64,000 nt of DNA, from assembly GCF_014137995.1 (NCBI RefSeq), contig NZ_JACGWV010000002.1, forward strand, positions 186,001 to 250,000, given 5' to 3'. The stretch's first letter is position 1; the number at the start of each line of letters is the position of its first letter. Shown in pieces: positions 8,935 through 17,140 of the stretch. The position numbers were made by a program, and so were the translations under genes. Source of the DNA: Promicromonospora sukumoe. GTDB lineage: Bacteria; Actinomycetota; Actinomycetes; Actinomycetales; Cellulomonadaceae. A model generated the notes under the pieces. It searched no databases and was not told the origin of the DNA. It saw only the letters and a list, made by a program, of their open reading frames with translations.

Positions 8935-8952
8935 GTATGGAAATTCGCATAC
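8935..8952. promoter_or_regulatory. Candidate operator in the regulator/ABC divergent region
   Basis: GTATGGAAATTCGCATAC is an interrupted palindrome (TATG-nn-AATT-nn-CATA) in an AT-rich patch between the divergent regulator and ABC genes, the place expected for the regulator to bind. Function is inferred from position only. Confidence 0.4.
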
Positions 8953-8986
8953 ACGGCGGCAACGGCGCGCTGCCTTGGCTGGGGGC

Positions 8987-9736
8987 ATGTCCTCCAGCAG
9001 ACGAGCACCGGCGACGGCGGCCGCCCGGCCCGCCGCCGCATCCGGCCCCGCCCCAGCACCCGAAGCCCTCGCGGCCAGCACGCGCGGCCTGACCAAGACC
9101 TACGGCCGCGGCGCGGCCCAGGTGCACGCCCTCCGCGGCGTCGACCTCGACGTCCCGCGCGGACGGTTCACCGCGATCATGGGCCCCAGTGGATCGGGCA
9201 AGTCCACCCTGATGCACTGCCTCGCCGGGCTCGACCGGCCCAGCGGCGGCACCGTCGCAGTCGGCGGCACGGACCTCGGGTCCCTCGACGATGACGCCCT
9301 GACCGTCTTCCGCCGCGAGCGCATCGGCTTCGTCTTCCAGTCGTTCAACCTGTTGCCGATGCTCACCGCGCGGCAGAACATCCTGCTCCCCCTGGAGCTG
9401 GGCGGCCCCCGGGTCGACGACGACGCGCGCGAGCGCGCACAGCGCCTCGCCGACAGCCTGGGTGTGGCGGACCGGCTCGACCACCGGCCCGCGGAGCTCT
9501 CGGGCGGCCAGCAGCAGCGCGTCGCCATCGCGCGGGCGCTGGTCACGCGCCCGAGCCTGGTGTTCGCCGACGAGCCGACCGGGAACCTGGACAGCACGAC
9601 GTCGGCGGAGGTGCTGGACCACCTGCGCCGGTCGGCGCGCGAGCTCGGCCAGACGGTCGTCATGGTCACCCACGAGCCCGACGCCGCGGCGTACGCCGAC
9701 GACGTCGTCGTCGTGCAGGACGGGCTGATCGCCTGA
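8987..9736 (+). CDS. ABC transporter ATP-binding protein (MacB/LolD type)
   Basis: A 249-residue ATPase with Walker [10 protein letters not shown] (66-74), Q-loop [10 protein letters not shown], signature [15 protein letters not shown] and Walker [13 protein letters not shown], which is the pattern of MacB/LolD-class ATPases that drive FtsX-type permeases. The ATG at 8987 is preferred over upstream codons because a GGGGG tract precedes it and nothing upstream is conserved. The first 30 residues are Ala/Pro-rich and not part of the fold. Its stop overlaps the permease start by 1 nt (TGATG). Predicted to work in mechanotransmission or efflux rather than import. Confidence 0.93.
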   Translation: MSSSRRAPATAAARPAAASGPAPAPEALAASTRGLTKTYGRGAAQVHALRGVDLDVPRGRFTAIMGPSGSGKSTLMHCLAGLDRPSGGTVAVGGTDLGSLDDDALTVFRRERIGFVFQSFNLLPMLTARQNILLPLELGGPRVDDDARERAQRLADSLGVADRLDHRPAELSGGQQQRVAIARALVTRPSLVFADEPTGNLDSTTSAEVLDHLRRSARELGQTVVMVTHEPDAAAYADDVVVVQDGLIA

Positions 9737-12444
9737 TGCGTACCGTCTTCCTCGCCTCCCTGCGCCGGCACCTGCGGCGGTACGTCGCGGCGGCGACCGC
9801 CGTCGTCGTCGCGGTCGCGTTCGTCGTGGCGGTCGGCGTGCTCACGACCGGGGCGCAGAGCCGGATCACGGCCGGCGCGGGGGCGCAGTTCGCGGGCGCC
9901 GACCACGTGGTCCGGGGCCTCGGCACCCAGAACGCGATCACCTACGCCGCGCAGCACGGGGACGAGGTCGCCGTGCTCGGCTCGGCGACGCTGCCGCTGC
10001 GGGCGGGCGACGCGCAGGCCCCCGGCAAGTTCGTCGGGTCGATCGCGGACACGCCGCGGCTGCGCTGGCAGACGCTCGACTCGGGCCGCTTCCCGGAGCG
10101 GGCCGGCGAGGCGGTGATCGACGTGTGGACCGCCCAGGACATGGAGATCGCGGTGGGCGACCAGGTGACGCTCGGCGCGGGGTCCGCCGCCGTCGACCTG
10201 CGGGTGGTCGGCATCGTGGCGGCGTCCGCGAACCTGGGGCAGGCCGCCGTCTACATCACGTTCGAGCAGCTGCTGCACTGGCGCGACGACGACAGCCTCC
10301 TGCTGGACCAGGCCGCCGTCGTCGGTGACACGGGCCCGCTGCCCGACGGCGCGACGGCCGTCACACCCGAGCAGCACGTCGCCGAGAGCATGGCCCTGCA
10401 CACCAACAACGTGAACACGCTGTCGCTGATGCTGCTGCTGTTCGCAGGTGTGGCGATCCTCGTCTCGGTGCTGGTCATCACCAACACGTTCGCGATCCTG
10501 TTCGCCCAGCGGGTGCGGGACTTCGCGCTCCTGCGCTGCGTCGGGGCCACGCGCCGGCAGGTGCTGGGGTCGGTGCGGCGGGAGGCCGCCGTCGTCGGGG
10601 TGCTCGCCTCGCTGGGCGGGGTGCTGGCCGGCACCGGGCTCGGGTACGGCCTGGTCGCGGTGGTCGACGCCGTCACCCGGAACAGCCCGCTCGCCGCTCC
10701 CCAGCAGCCGCCGGGCTGGTGGCTGCTGGGCGGGTTCGTGATCGGGCTGGTGGTGACGGCGGTGGCGTCCTGGCTGCCGACCCGGCGCGTCGTGCGGGTG
10801 AGCCCGCTCGCGGCGCTGCGGCCCGACGGCGCTGTCGACGTGCGGACGGGAGCTGGCCGCACCCGGGTGACGCTCGGGGCTCTGCTCGTGGCCGGCGGCG
10901 GGGCGCTGCTCGCGGTGGCGGTCGCCCGGGGCAGCGCGGTGAGCATGGTGACGGGCGGCGGCGCGCTGTTCGCGGGCGTCCTGCTCCTCGGGCCACTGCT
11001 GGTCCCGCTGCTGGTGCGGGGCGTCGGGGCGCTGCTCGGCCCCGGCGGGCGCCTCGCGACCGAGAACGCCGTACGCAACCCGCGCCGGACGGCGACTACC
11101 ACCGCGTCGCTGCTGGTCGGCGTCACGCTGACGACGGCGGTGCTGACCGGGCTCGCGAGCACGCGCGCGTCGGTCGAGGCGAACCACGGCACGGCGCACC
11201 CGCTCGACGTGGCGCTCACGTCGTGGGACGAGCCGCTCGACGCCGACGTGCTGGAGCGGGTGTTGGGCGTAGCCGGGGTGGAGCGGGCGATCGTGGTCGA
11301 GGGGGTGCTGGTTGATGTGGGTCCGGGCGGGGGTGGCGGGGCGGGCGGCGCGGCCGGAGCGGACGACGCCGTCGGGGCGGGCGACGACGTCGACGGCGGG
11401 GGCGGCGTCGGCGAGGGCGACGCGCGCGACGACAAGGTCGGAGCCGGTGACGACAAGGTCGGAGCCGGTGACGACAAGGTCGGAGCCGGTGACGGCAAGG
11501 TCGGCGCGAGCGCGGCCGGGGCGGGTGACGCCGACACGGCCGGGGCCGGCGACGTCGGCGCCGAGCGACCGCTGCTGCTGCTCGGCACGCCGGACGCGGA
11601 CCGGGTCGCCCGCGACGGCGGCGCGTTCGCCCGGGTCGAGCCGGGCACGGTCGCGCTCGACGCCGACGTGTACGGCGACGACCCGGCGGACCGGCTGGGC
11701 GACGGGACCGGTGACCTCGTGACGGTGAGCGCCGTCGGCGACGGGAAGGCCGACGCCGCCGCGGAGCCTGAAAGCGCTGCGGACACCCCGGGGGCCGACG
11801 GCCCCGCGCAGACGGAGCTGCGGGTCACCACCGGCACAGGCTGGGGCGGCGCCGGCGTCGTCGCGCCGGAAACACTGACCGCGCTCGGTTCGCCGCGGGT
11901 GCACGCCGTCTGGGTGCGTGCCGCGGCCGACGCCGACCCGGTCGCCTTGCTCGGCGACCTCGACACCCTCGCTGACGACGTCGGCGCCGACGTCGACAAC
12001 GGGCTGCGCGCCGAGGCCGCGGACGGCCAGCTGCTGGCGACGATCACGGCCGCGACGCTCGGGCTGCTGGGCATCTCCGTGGTGATCGCCCTGATCGGTA
12101 TCGCGAGCACGCTGGGGCTCTCGGTGCTGGAACGGGCTCGCGAGCACGCCGTGCTGCGCGCGCTCGGGCTCACCCGCCGGCAGCTCCGGCGGATGCTGGC
12201 CGCCGAGGCCGTGCTGCTGGCGGTGTCGGCCGCGGTGCTGGGCACCGCGCTCGGGGTCGGCTTCGCCTGGGTCGGCTACGAGACATTCCTGACGACGGCG
12301 CTCGACGCCGCGACCTGGCGCGTCCCGTGGCTCGCGCTGGCCGCCGTGGTGCCGGTCGCGGTCCTGGCGGGGCTGCTCGCCGCCGTCGTCCCGGCCCGCC
12401 GAGCCGCGGCGGTCACCCCGGCAGCCGCCCTGGCCCTCGACTGA
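9736..12444 (+). CDS. FtsX-like ABC permease
   Basis: A 902-residue permease with an N-terminal helix (about 15-37), a MacB-like extracellular domain, three helices near 235-345, a second domain, and three C-terminal helices carrying [18 protein letters not shown], the FtsX/MacB-type cytoplasmic segment. This matches the duplicated ten-helix FtsX architecture common in actinobacteria. A Gly/Asp-rich insert at about 535-610 holds four 21-bp repeats coding DDKVGAG. Together with the preceding ATPase and the divergent two-component system it forms a typical stress-response transport module; the substrate is unknown. Confidence 0.88.
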   Translation: MRTVFLASLRRHLRRYVAAATAVVVAVAFVVAVGVLTTGAQSRITAGAGAQFAGADHVVRGLGTQNAITYAAQHGDEVAVLGSATLPLRAGDAQAPGKFVGSIADTPRLRWQTLDSGRFPERAGEAVIDVWTAQDMEIAVGDQVTLGAGSAAVDLRVVGIVAASANLGQAAVYITFEQLLHWRDDDSLLLDQAAVVGDTGPLPDGATAVTPEQHVAESMALHTNNVNTLSLMLLLFAGVAILVSVLVITNTFAILFAQRVRDFALLRCVGATRRQVLGSVRREAAVVGVLASLGGVLAGTGLGYGLVAVVDAVTRNSPLAAPQQPPGWWLLGGFVIGLVVTAVASWLPTRRVVRVSPLAALRPDGAVDVRTGAGRTRVTLGALLVAGGGALLAVAVARGSAVSMVTGGGALFAGVLLLGPLLVPLLVRGVGALLGPGGRLATENAVRNPRRTATTTASLLVGVTLTTAVLTGLASTRASVEANHGTAHPLDVALTSWDEPLDADVLERVLGVAGVERAIVVEGVLVDVGPGGGGGAGGAAGADDAVGAGDDVDGGGGVGEGDARDDKVGAGDDKVGAGDDKVGAGDGKVGASAAGAGDADTAGAGDVGAERPLLLLGTPDADRVARDGGAFARVEPGTVALDADVYGDDPADRLGDGTGDLVTVSAVGDGKADAAAEPESAADTPGADGPAQTELRVTTGTGWGGAGVVAPETLTALGSPRVHAVWVRAAADADPVALLGDLDTLADDVGADVDNGLRAEAADGQLLATITAATLGLLGISVVIALIGIASTLGLSVLERAREHAVLRALGLTRRQLRRMLAAEAVLLAVSAAVLGTALGVGFAWVGYETFLTTALDAATWRVPWLALAAVVPVAVLAGLLAAVVPARRAAAVTPAAALALD
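11428..11511 (+). repeat. 4 x 21-bp in-frame minisatellite in the permease gene
   Basis: The first three units are identical (GACGACAAGGTCGGAGCCGG plus T) and the fourth is slightly changed. Each codes DDKVGAG. It sits in an extracellular region of the FtsX-type permease and probably varies in length between strains. Confidence 0.9.
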
Positions 12445-12477
12445 CCTGCTGCTGATCTGCCCGGCTGACCACTGCCC

Positions 12478-12560
12478 GGCTGACTCCGATTCAGCAGGCC
12501 CCAGGCGACCGTCAACCCTCGGGATATGGTCCGCCAGAGCCTGCTGAACCGGAGTCAGCC
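12478..12560. repeat. Palindromic element family C, copy 2; likely two-way terminator
   Basis: Terminal arms GGCTGACTCCGATTCAGCAG / CTGCTGAACCGGAGTCAGCC with one mismatch, and an inner core sharing GCGACCGTCAACCCT with copy 1. It lies just after the permease gene, which converges on the oxidoreductase gene. Confidence 0.85.
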
Positions 12561-12649
12561 GGACCTGGCCACGACGCCGCCGTGAGCCCTGCCGGCGTCA
12601 GAGGGCCGAGCCCTCCAGGCCTGCCCCCGCCGCGGCTCGGCCCACCCGT

Positions 12650-12711
12650 CGTTGACCACAGCAGTTGCTGCCACCGGGGCCCTCGGCTGGTAGCAACCGC
12701 TGTGCTCAACG
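12650..12711. repeat. Palindromic element family D, copy 1
   Basis: Arms GTTGACCACAGCAGTTGCTG and TAGCAACCGCTGTGCTCAAC around a GGGGCCCTCGG centre, with a few mismatches. First of three copies in a 518-bp gap (12445-12962) that shows no credible gene. Confidence 0.85.
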
Positions 12712-12756
12712 CCGTCGTCCTGACGCCGCCCAGCCGCGCACCGCCCCGTCATCCCC

Positions 12757-12823
12757 GGTGTTGACCACAGCGGTTGCTGCCACCGGGGCCCTCGGGCTGG
12801 CAGCAACCGCTGTGGTCAACACC
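12757..12823. repeat. Palindromic element family D, copy 2 (26-bp perfect arms)
   Basis: Perfect inverted arms of 26 bp starting GGTGTTGACCACAGCGGTTG, separated by a 15-base GC-rich loop. About 107 bp after copy 1. Confidence 0.88.
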
Positions 12824-12866
12824 GCCGCCCGACGACGTCCGCCCGCGCGACGCCGCCTCGCGGGTT

Positions 12867-12933
12867 GGTGTTGAGCACAGCAGCTGCTGCCAGCAGGGGC
12901 CGCATCCTGGCAGGAACTGCTGTGGTCAACACC
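12867..12933. repeat. Palindromic element family D, copy 3
   Basis: Same layout as copy 2 but with several mismatches (GGTGTTGAGCACAGCAGCTG / GGAACTGCTGTGGTCAACAC). It starts 110 bp after copy 2 and ends 30 bp before the stop codon of the convergent oxidoreductase gene. Confidence 0.85.
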
Positions 12934-12962
12934 GTGAGGTCGGGCGGTGGGGCAGCAGAGAG

Positions 12963-14717
12963 TCAGAGGGCCGGGGTCTCCAGGACCGCCATCGCGGCGG
13001 CTCGGCCCGGGATGCCGCTGACGCCGCCGCCGCGGCGGGCGCCGGCGCCCGCGAGCAGCACCCTCGGGTGCGCCGTCGCGACGCCCCAGCGCTCGGCGGC
13101 ACCCGTTGCCGCCCCGGGGTCGACCCAGGTCGCAGCCCCGCTGGCGGCTCCGGCGTCCGCGCCTGACCCGCCCGCCGCACCCGCTGCTTCGCCGACGGCG
13201 GAGCCGGGCCCGTCCTCCGCGAACGGCCAGGTCAGGTCGCGGTGGAAGATGTGCCCGCCCGGCAGACCGACGTCGCCCTCCAGGTCCACTGGGGTGCGCA
13301 CCTCGAGGCAGGGCGCGCCGTCGGCGTCGAGAGCGAGCACGTCCTCGATGGGCTCGGCCAGCACGGTGTTCAGCGACGCGAGGGTGGCCGCCAGCGCCTG
13401 CTCGCGGGCGCCGTCGGGGTCCGCGCGGAAGAGCCGGGCCGGCATGTGCAGCCCGAACAGCGTGATCGTCTGCGCGTCGGTCCCGGCCAACGACGGCCCG
13501 AGGATCGTCCGGTCGGACAGCGTATGGCAGTAGATCTCGCTGGGCGGCAGGTCGGGGATGCGCCCGGCGGCGGCCTGCGCGTACGCGGTCTGGAGCTGGG
13601 TCAGCGACTCGTTGACGTGCAGGGTCCCGCTGAACGCGGCGACCGGGTCGACGTCGTCGCGCAGGCGCGGCAGCCGGCTGAGCAGCATGTTCACCTTGAG
13701 CTGGGCGCCCTCGGGCGCGGCATCGGCGACACCGGCACCACCAGCACCAGCACCAGCACCACCCACCACCCCACCCGAAGCAGCCCCCCGCCCCGCTCCG
13801 GCCAACAACCGGTCCAGCTCCGCCGGCGCGCAGCCCGCGAGCACGTGCCCGGCGGTCACGCCCCCGGTGCGCCCGTCGGCGTCGGTCCAGGCCACCTCGG
13901 CGCCCACGGCGCCGGGGTCGACGGCGGTCACCGACGCGGACGTGACGATCGTGGCGCCGGCCGCCACGGCGGCGTCGCGCAGGGCGCCCGAGACGGCGCC
14001 CATGCCGCCCACGGGGACGTCCCAGTCGCCGGTCCCGTTGCCGATCACGTGGTACAGGAAGCAGCGGTTCTGCCTCAGGGACGGCTCGTCGACGTCGGCG
14101 AACGTGCCGATCAGGCCGTCAGTGGCGGCGACGCCGCGCACGACGTCGTCGGCGAAGGTGCGGCGCAGCACCTCACCGAGGGGCTCCTCGAACAGGGCGC
14201 GCCAGGCCTCCTCGCCCACGCCGTCGGACACGAGGCGACGGACGGTGGCGCGCGGGAGCAGGGGCTCGGTGAGGGTGGGCGCGAGGCGGCGCGCCACCTC
14301 GGCGGTCATCGCGTAGAACCGGCCCCAGGCCTCGTGGTCGGCATCGGAACCGGTCAGGCGACGGAAGGAGGCGCGTGTGGCGGCCTCGTCCTGGGTGTCG
14401 ACCAGCAGGCCGCCGTCGGCCACGGGGGTGTACGACGACCAACGACGGCGGACGAGCCGGATCGGCAGCCCGAGCTCGTCCACGACCCGGTGCGGCAGGA
14501 GCGAGACGAGGTAGGAGTAGCGGGACAGACGGGCGTCCACGCCGGTGAACGGGCGGGCCGAGACGGACGCGCCGCCGACGTGGTCCGCGCGCTCCAGGAC
14601 GAGGACCGAGCGCCCGCCGCGGGCCGCGTAGGCCGCTGCGGTGAGGCCGTTGTGACCGGCGCCCACGACGACGACGTCGTACCGGGCGCGCAGGGTGTCG
14701 AGCAGGGAATCGGACAT
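12963..14717 (-). CDS. FAD/NAD(P)-dependent oxidoreductase, PYROXD2/phytoene-desaturase-like
   Basis: A 584-residue flavoprotein. The N-terminus has the dinucleotide-binding motif VVVGAGHNGLTAAAYAARGG followed by the acidic LERADHVGGAS, as in CrtI and PYROXD2 proteins. There are no crtB or crtE neighbours, so a carotenoid role is not supported and the substrate is unknown. ATG at 14717 (MSDSLLDTLRARYD) was chosen; an ATG three codons upstream is possible. Gly/Ala-rich stretches near 330-350 and 525-555 are local expansions. It is transcribed away from the riboswitch-controlled NlpC/P60 gene. Confidence 0.75.
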   Translation of the reverse strand: MSDSLLDTLRARYDVVVVGAGHNGLTAAAYAARGGRSVLVLERADHVGGASVSARPFTGVDARLSRYSYLVSLLPHRVVDELGLPIRLVRRRWSSYTPVADGGLLVDTQDEAATRASFRRLTGSDADHEAWGRFYAMTAEVARRLAPTLTEPLLPRATVRRLVSDGVGEEAWRALFEEPLGEVLRRTFADDVVRGVAATDGLIGTFADVDEPSLRQNRCFLYHVIGNGTGDWDVPVGGMGAVSGALRDAAVAAGATIVTSASVTAVDPGAVGAEVAWTDADGRTGGVTAGHVLAGCAPAELDRLLAGAGRGAASGGVVGGAGAGAGGAGVADAAPEGAQLKVNMLLSRLPRLRDDVDPVAAFSGTLHVNESLTQLQTAYAQAAAGRIPDLPPSEIYCHTLSDRTILGPSLAGTDAQTITLFGLHMPARLFRADPDGAREQALAATLASLNTVLAEPIEDVLALDADGAPCLEVRTPVDLEGDVGLPGGHIFHRDLTWPFAEDGPGSAVGEAAGAAGGSGADAGAASGAATWVDPGAATGAAERWGVATAHPRVLLAGAGARRGGGVSGIPGRAAAMAVLETPAL

Positions 14718-14786
14718 GCACGCCATGGTGACACGGGGCACTCATTGCCAGGAACGTTCCATCACAAGACGGTATGTGACCTAATC

Positions 14787-14815
14787 GTGACATTTGAACG
14801 GGAGACGAGTACGGT
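14787..14815 (+). promoter_or_regulatory. Candidate promoter of the riboswitch-NlpC/P60 transcript
   Basis: GTGACA, a 17-base spacer and TACGGT lie about 40 bases before the first riboswitch stem. The -10 box is weak, so the position is tentative. Confidence 0.3.
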
Positions 14816-14852
14816 CGATCTCGCCGCTCCAGCAACGGGTCGGTCCAGGCCC

Positions 14853-15012
14853 GGACGCCGAACCCTGTCACCGGTCCTGAGCAGCCAGAACGTGACAGGG
14901 GCGGGGGAACCAAGTAAGCCGGGCACGGGAGTGTCCTCGGGGTGAAGCCTCCTTGTGAGGCCGGGTGATTGCTCTCCCCATCCGAACCCGACAGCTCACT
15001 TCGTAGGCGTCC
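14853..15012 (+). ncRNA. c-di-AMP riboswitch (ydaO/yuaA type)
   Basis: The closing stem pairs GGACGCC (14853-14859) with GGCGTCC (15006-15012). An inner stem pairs CCCTGTCAC with GTGACAGGG (about 14863-14900). Conserved ydaO features are present: GGGGGAACCA, CGGGGTGAAGCC, and the 3' block CCGAACCCGACAGCTCAC followed by CGTAGGCGT. In actinobacteria this class precedes cell-wall hydrolase genes, and here it precedes an NlpC/P60 gene. The 3' strand of the closing stem abuts the Shine-Dalgarno GAGGAGA, so ligand binding could affect translation as well as transcription. It fills most of the 308-bp gap before that gene. Confidence 0.9.
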
Positions 15013-15025
15013 GAGGAGATCACTG

Positions 15026-15910
15026 GTGACCGTACTCACCGACCGCACCCAGGACTGGGCGGACGACCAGGTAAACCGACCCAGCAACCGGGCGCGGCAT
15101 CGCGCCGAGGGCCCCGCCCTCACCCCCTTCACCGCTCTGACCCAGACAGCAGCCGAGAACGCCGCCCGTACCGGCGCGATCGCGGTAGTCACCTCCGGCA
15201 TGCTCGCGTCGGTCTTCACCCAGACCGCCCACACCGCGCCTGCCGAGTCCCACACCCAGACCACGCTCGCCAACAAGACGTTCGACACCAAGACCCGCGC
15301 GGGCCTGGCCGAGAACCTCGTGACCAAGGTCGAGGTCGCCAACGACGCCAGCTTCCTGGCCGAGCAGGGTCGCGTCAGCGTGACCCCGTACGCCGAGACC
15401 AAGGCGGGTATCGCCGAGGCCAAGGAGAAGAAGGAGGCCGAGGCGCGCGCCAAGGCCGAGGCGGAAGCCAAGGCGAAGGCCGAGGCGGAGGCCAAGGCTG
15501 CCGCAGAGGCCGAGGCCGCCGCGGCAGCCGAGGCCGAGGCCGTGGTGGCGAAGGCCGCCGCGTCCTCCTCGGGCCTGGGCCAGCAGGCCGTCAACCTCGC
15601 CCTCGAGTACGTGGGCGTGCCCTACGTGTGGGGCGGGGCCTCACCCAGCGGCTTCGACTGCTCCGGGCTCATCCAGTACGTCTACGCCCAGCTCGGGATC
15701 AGCCTGCCGCACAGCTCGGCCTCGATGTCGACCGTCGGCTACCAGGTCTCCGCCGCGGAGGCCCAGCCGGGCGACATCGTCTGGACGTCCGGCCACGTCT
15801 CGCTCTACGCGGGCAACGGCATGGTCGTCGAGGCCCAGCAGGCCGGCGTCCCCGTGCACTACACGGAGATGTGGCAGACCAACCCGGTCTTCATCCGGGT
15901 GACGGGCTGA
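15026..15910 (+). CDS. NlpC/P60 cell-wall hydrolase with coiled-coil linker
   Basis: A 294-residue putative D,L-endopeptidase acting on peptidoglycan stem peptides. The N-terminal 50 residues are followed by a hydrophobic segment (about 52-72) that may be a signal or anchor. An Ala/Glu/Lys-rich helix (about 130-185) follows, and then the catalytic domain with Cys212 in GFDCSGLIQYVYAQLG and His257 in SGHVSLYAGNG. GTG at 15026 was chosen for the GAGGAGA site directly upstream and right after the riboswitch; an upstream TTG frame would run into the aptamer. Regulation by c-di-AMP links wall turnover to osmotic homeostasis. Confidence 0.9.
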   Translation: MTVLTDRTQDWADDQVNRPSNRARHRAEGPALTPFTALTQTAAENAARTGAIAVVTSGMLASVFTQTAHTAPAESHTQTTLANKTFDTKTRAGLAENLVTKVEVANDASFLAEQGRVSVTPYAETKAGIAEAKEKKEAEARAKAEAEAKAKAEAEAKAAAEAEAAAAAEAEAVVAKAAASSSGLGQQAVNLALEYVGVPYVWGGASPSGFDCSGLIQYVYAQLGISLPHSSASMSTVGYQVSAAEAQPGDIVWTSGHVSLYAGNGMVVEAQQAGVPVHYTEMWQTNPVFIRVTG

Positions 15911-15965
15911 CGCTCTTCCCGCGATAGCCGCAGTACCCCGCAGTACCTCGCAAGAACCCCCAGCG

Positions 15966-16023
15966 CAGAGCGCCCGCCCGGCCGCCCCGAGGACTTCCTC
16001 GGACAGGCCGGACGGGCGCTCTG
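15966..16023 (+). terminator. Large hairpin after the NlpC/P60 gene
   Basis: Arms CAGAGCGCCCG-CCGGCC and GGCCGG-CGGGCGCTCTG with an inner CCGAGGA/TCCTCGG stem. No T-run follows, as is usual in very GC-rich actinobacteria. It lies between the stop codon and the next gene on the same strand. Confidence 0.6.
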
Positions 16024-16054
16024 CCGCGTGGGCCCGTCCGGTAACGTCCCCGGA

Positions 16055-17032
16055 GTGAAGATCCTCGTACCCGACGTGCCCTTCGACCTCGACTTCCCGT
16101 CCCTGCTGCCCGACGGCGGAGCCTCCTTCGCACCCGGCGGCCCCGACACCGTCGCCACCTACGCGATGACCGAGCCGATCCCCGCGGAGCACACCGACGC
16201 CGAGGTGCTCGTCACCTGGTCGAGCCCGCCCAAGATCGTCGCCGACGCCGCCGAGCGCATGACCGCCCTGCGCTGGGTGCAGACCCTCTCCGCGGGGCCC
16301 GACGTCGCGCTGCGGTCCGGGTTCGCGCCCGACGTCGTCATCTCGTCCGGGCAGTCCCTGCACGACGACACCGTCACCGAGCACGCCCTGGCCCTCATCC
16401 TGGCGTCGGTCCGCCGGATCGACGTGTCCCTGGCCGCGCAGCGGGAGCACCGCTGGGCCAAGGAGATCGCGTTCGCCCAGGCAGACGGCGTGACCGGCCG
16501 CGAGTACTCGCTCGACGGCGCGCGCGTCACGATCTGGGGCTTCGGCTCCATCGCACTGCGCCTGGCACCGCTGCTGACGGCGCTGGGCGCGCAGGTCACC
16601 GGCGTCGCCTCGCGCGCCGGCGAGCGTTCCGGGTACCCGGTGGTCGACGCCGGAGGCCTCGACGCGCTGCTGGCCGAGACCGACCTGCTGATCTCGCTGC
16701 TGCCGGCCGTGCCCGCGACGCGGCACATCCTCGACGCTCGGCTGCTCGGCCTGCTGCCGGCGTCGGCGCGGTTCGTGAACGTGGGCCGCGGGGCGACCGT
16801 GGACGAGGCTGCCCTGGAGGACGCCCTGCGCTCCGGACGGCTCGCCGGCGCCGCGCTCGACGTCATGGAGACCGAGCCGCTGCCCGAGGACTCCCCGCTG
16901 TGGGACGTGCCGAACCTGATCCTCACCCCGCACGTCGCGGGCGGACGTCCGCGCGGCGCAGCCCGCTTCCTGGCCGAGCAGCTCACGGCCTGGCGCGCGG
17001 GCGACACCCTCCGCAACGTCGCGACCCGCTGA
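16055..17032 (+). CDS. D-isomer-specific 2-hydroxyacid dehydrogenase family protein
   Basis: A 325-residue NAD(P)-dependent oxidoreductase. It has the nucleotide-binding segment WGFGSIALRLAPLL, the catalytic Arg in VNVGRGATVDE, an acidic partner in DVMETEPLPEDSPLW, and the catalytic His in LTPHVAGG, so the full Arg-Glu-His set of the family is present. The GTG at 16055 begins VKILVPDVPF, matching the family beta-1 strand. Substrate cannot be assigned; glyoxylate/hydroxypyruvate or other 2-oxoacid reductases are typical. It converges on fpg, with a family-B palindrome between. Confidence 0.85.
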   Translation: MKILVPDVPFDLDFPSLLPDGGASFAPGGPDTVATYAMTEPIPAEHTDAEVLVTWSSPPKIVADAAERMTALRWVQTLSAGPDVALRSGFAPDVVISSGQSLHDDTVTEHALALILASVRRIDVSLAAQREHRWAKEIAFAQADGVTGREYSLDGARVTIWGFGSIALRLAPLLTALGAQVTGVASRAGERSGYPVVDAGGLDALLAETDLLISLLPAVPATRHILDARLLGLLPASARFVNVGRGATVDEAALEDALRSGRLAGAALDVMETEPLPEDSPLWDVPNLILTPHVAGGRPRGAARFLAEQLTAWRAGDTLRNVATR

Positions 17033-17051
17033 CCCTCACCCCGCCCGGCGG

Positions 17052-17118
17052 CTCGTTGAGTGCTGGGTATTCGCCCTTTTCTGCGCGCCGGAAGGGCGAA
17101 TACCCAGCACTCAGCGAG
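17052..17118. repeat. Palindromic element family B, copy 1; likely two-way terminator
   Basis: Arms of about 27 bp containing TTGAGTGCTGGGTATTCGCC and its complement, one G/T wobble, and a 13-base loop. It fills the gap between convergent dehydrogenase and fpg genes. A second copy is at 21338-21400. Confidence 0.87.
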
Positions 17119-17140
17119 TGCGGGAGGCGGGTTGAGCGGG

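Noticed and set aside
9100..12147. Very long open frames antisense to the ABC transporter genes (over 1000 codons on the minus strand), and similar ones at 2153-4735, 22451-25891 and 30967-33933
   Set aside because: High GC content removes stop codons in the antisense frame. The translations are Arg/Pro/Ala/His-rich with no domain, while the opposite strand holds well-conserved genes.
12650..12933. CRISPR array made of the three family-D repeats
   Set aside because: The units are 62-67-bp palindromes with about 45-bp spacers that resemble each other, and no cas genes are present.
12963..14717. Carotenoid phytoene desaturase (crtI)
   Set aside because: The N-terminal motif is shared with PYROXD2-type oxidoreductases and no other carotenoid gene is near, so a crtI label is not supported.
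14969..15025. TTG start giving a 313-residue NlpC/P60 protein
   Set aside because: The extra residues would be coded by the conserved 3' half of the c-di-AMP aptamer, and the GTG at 15026 has its own Shine-Dalgarno.
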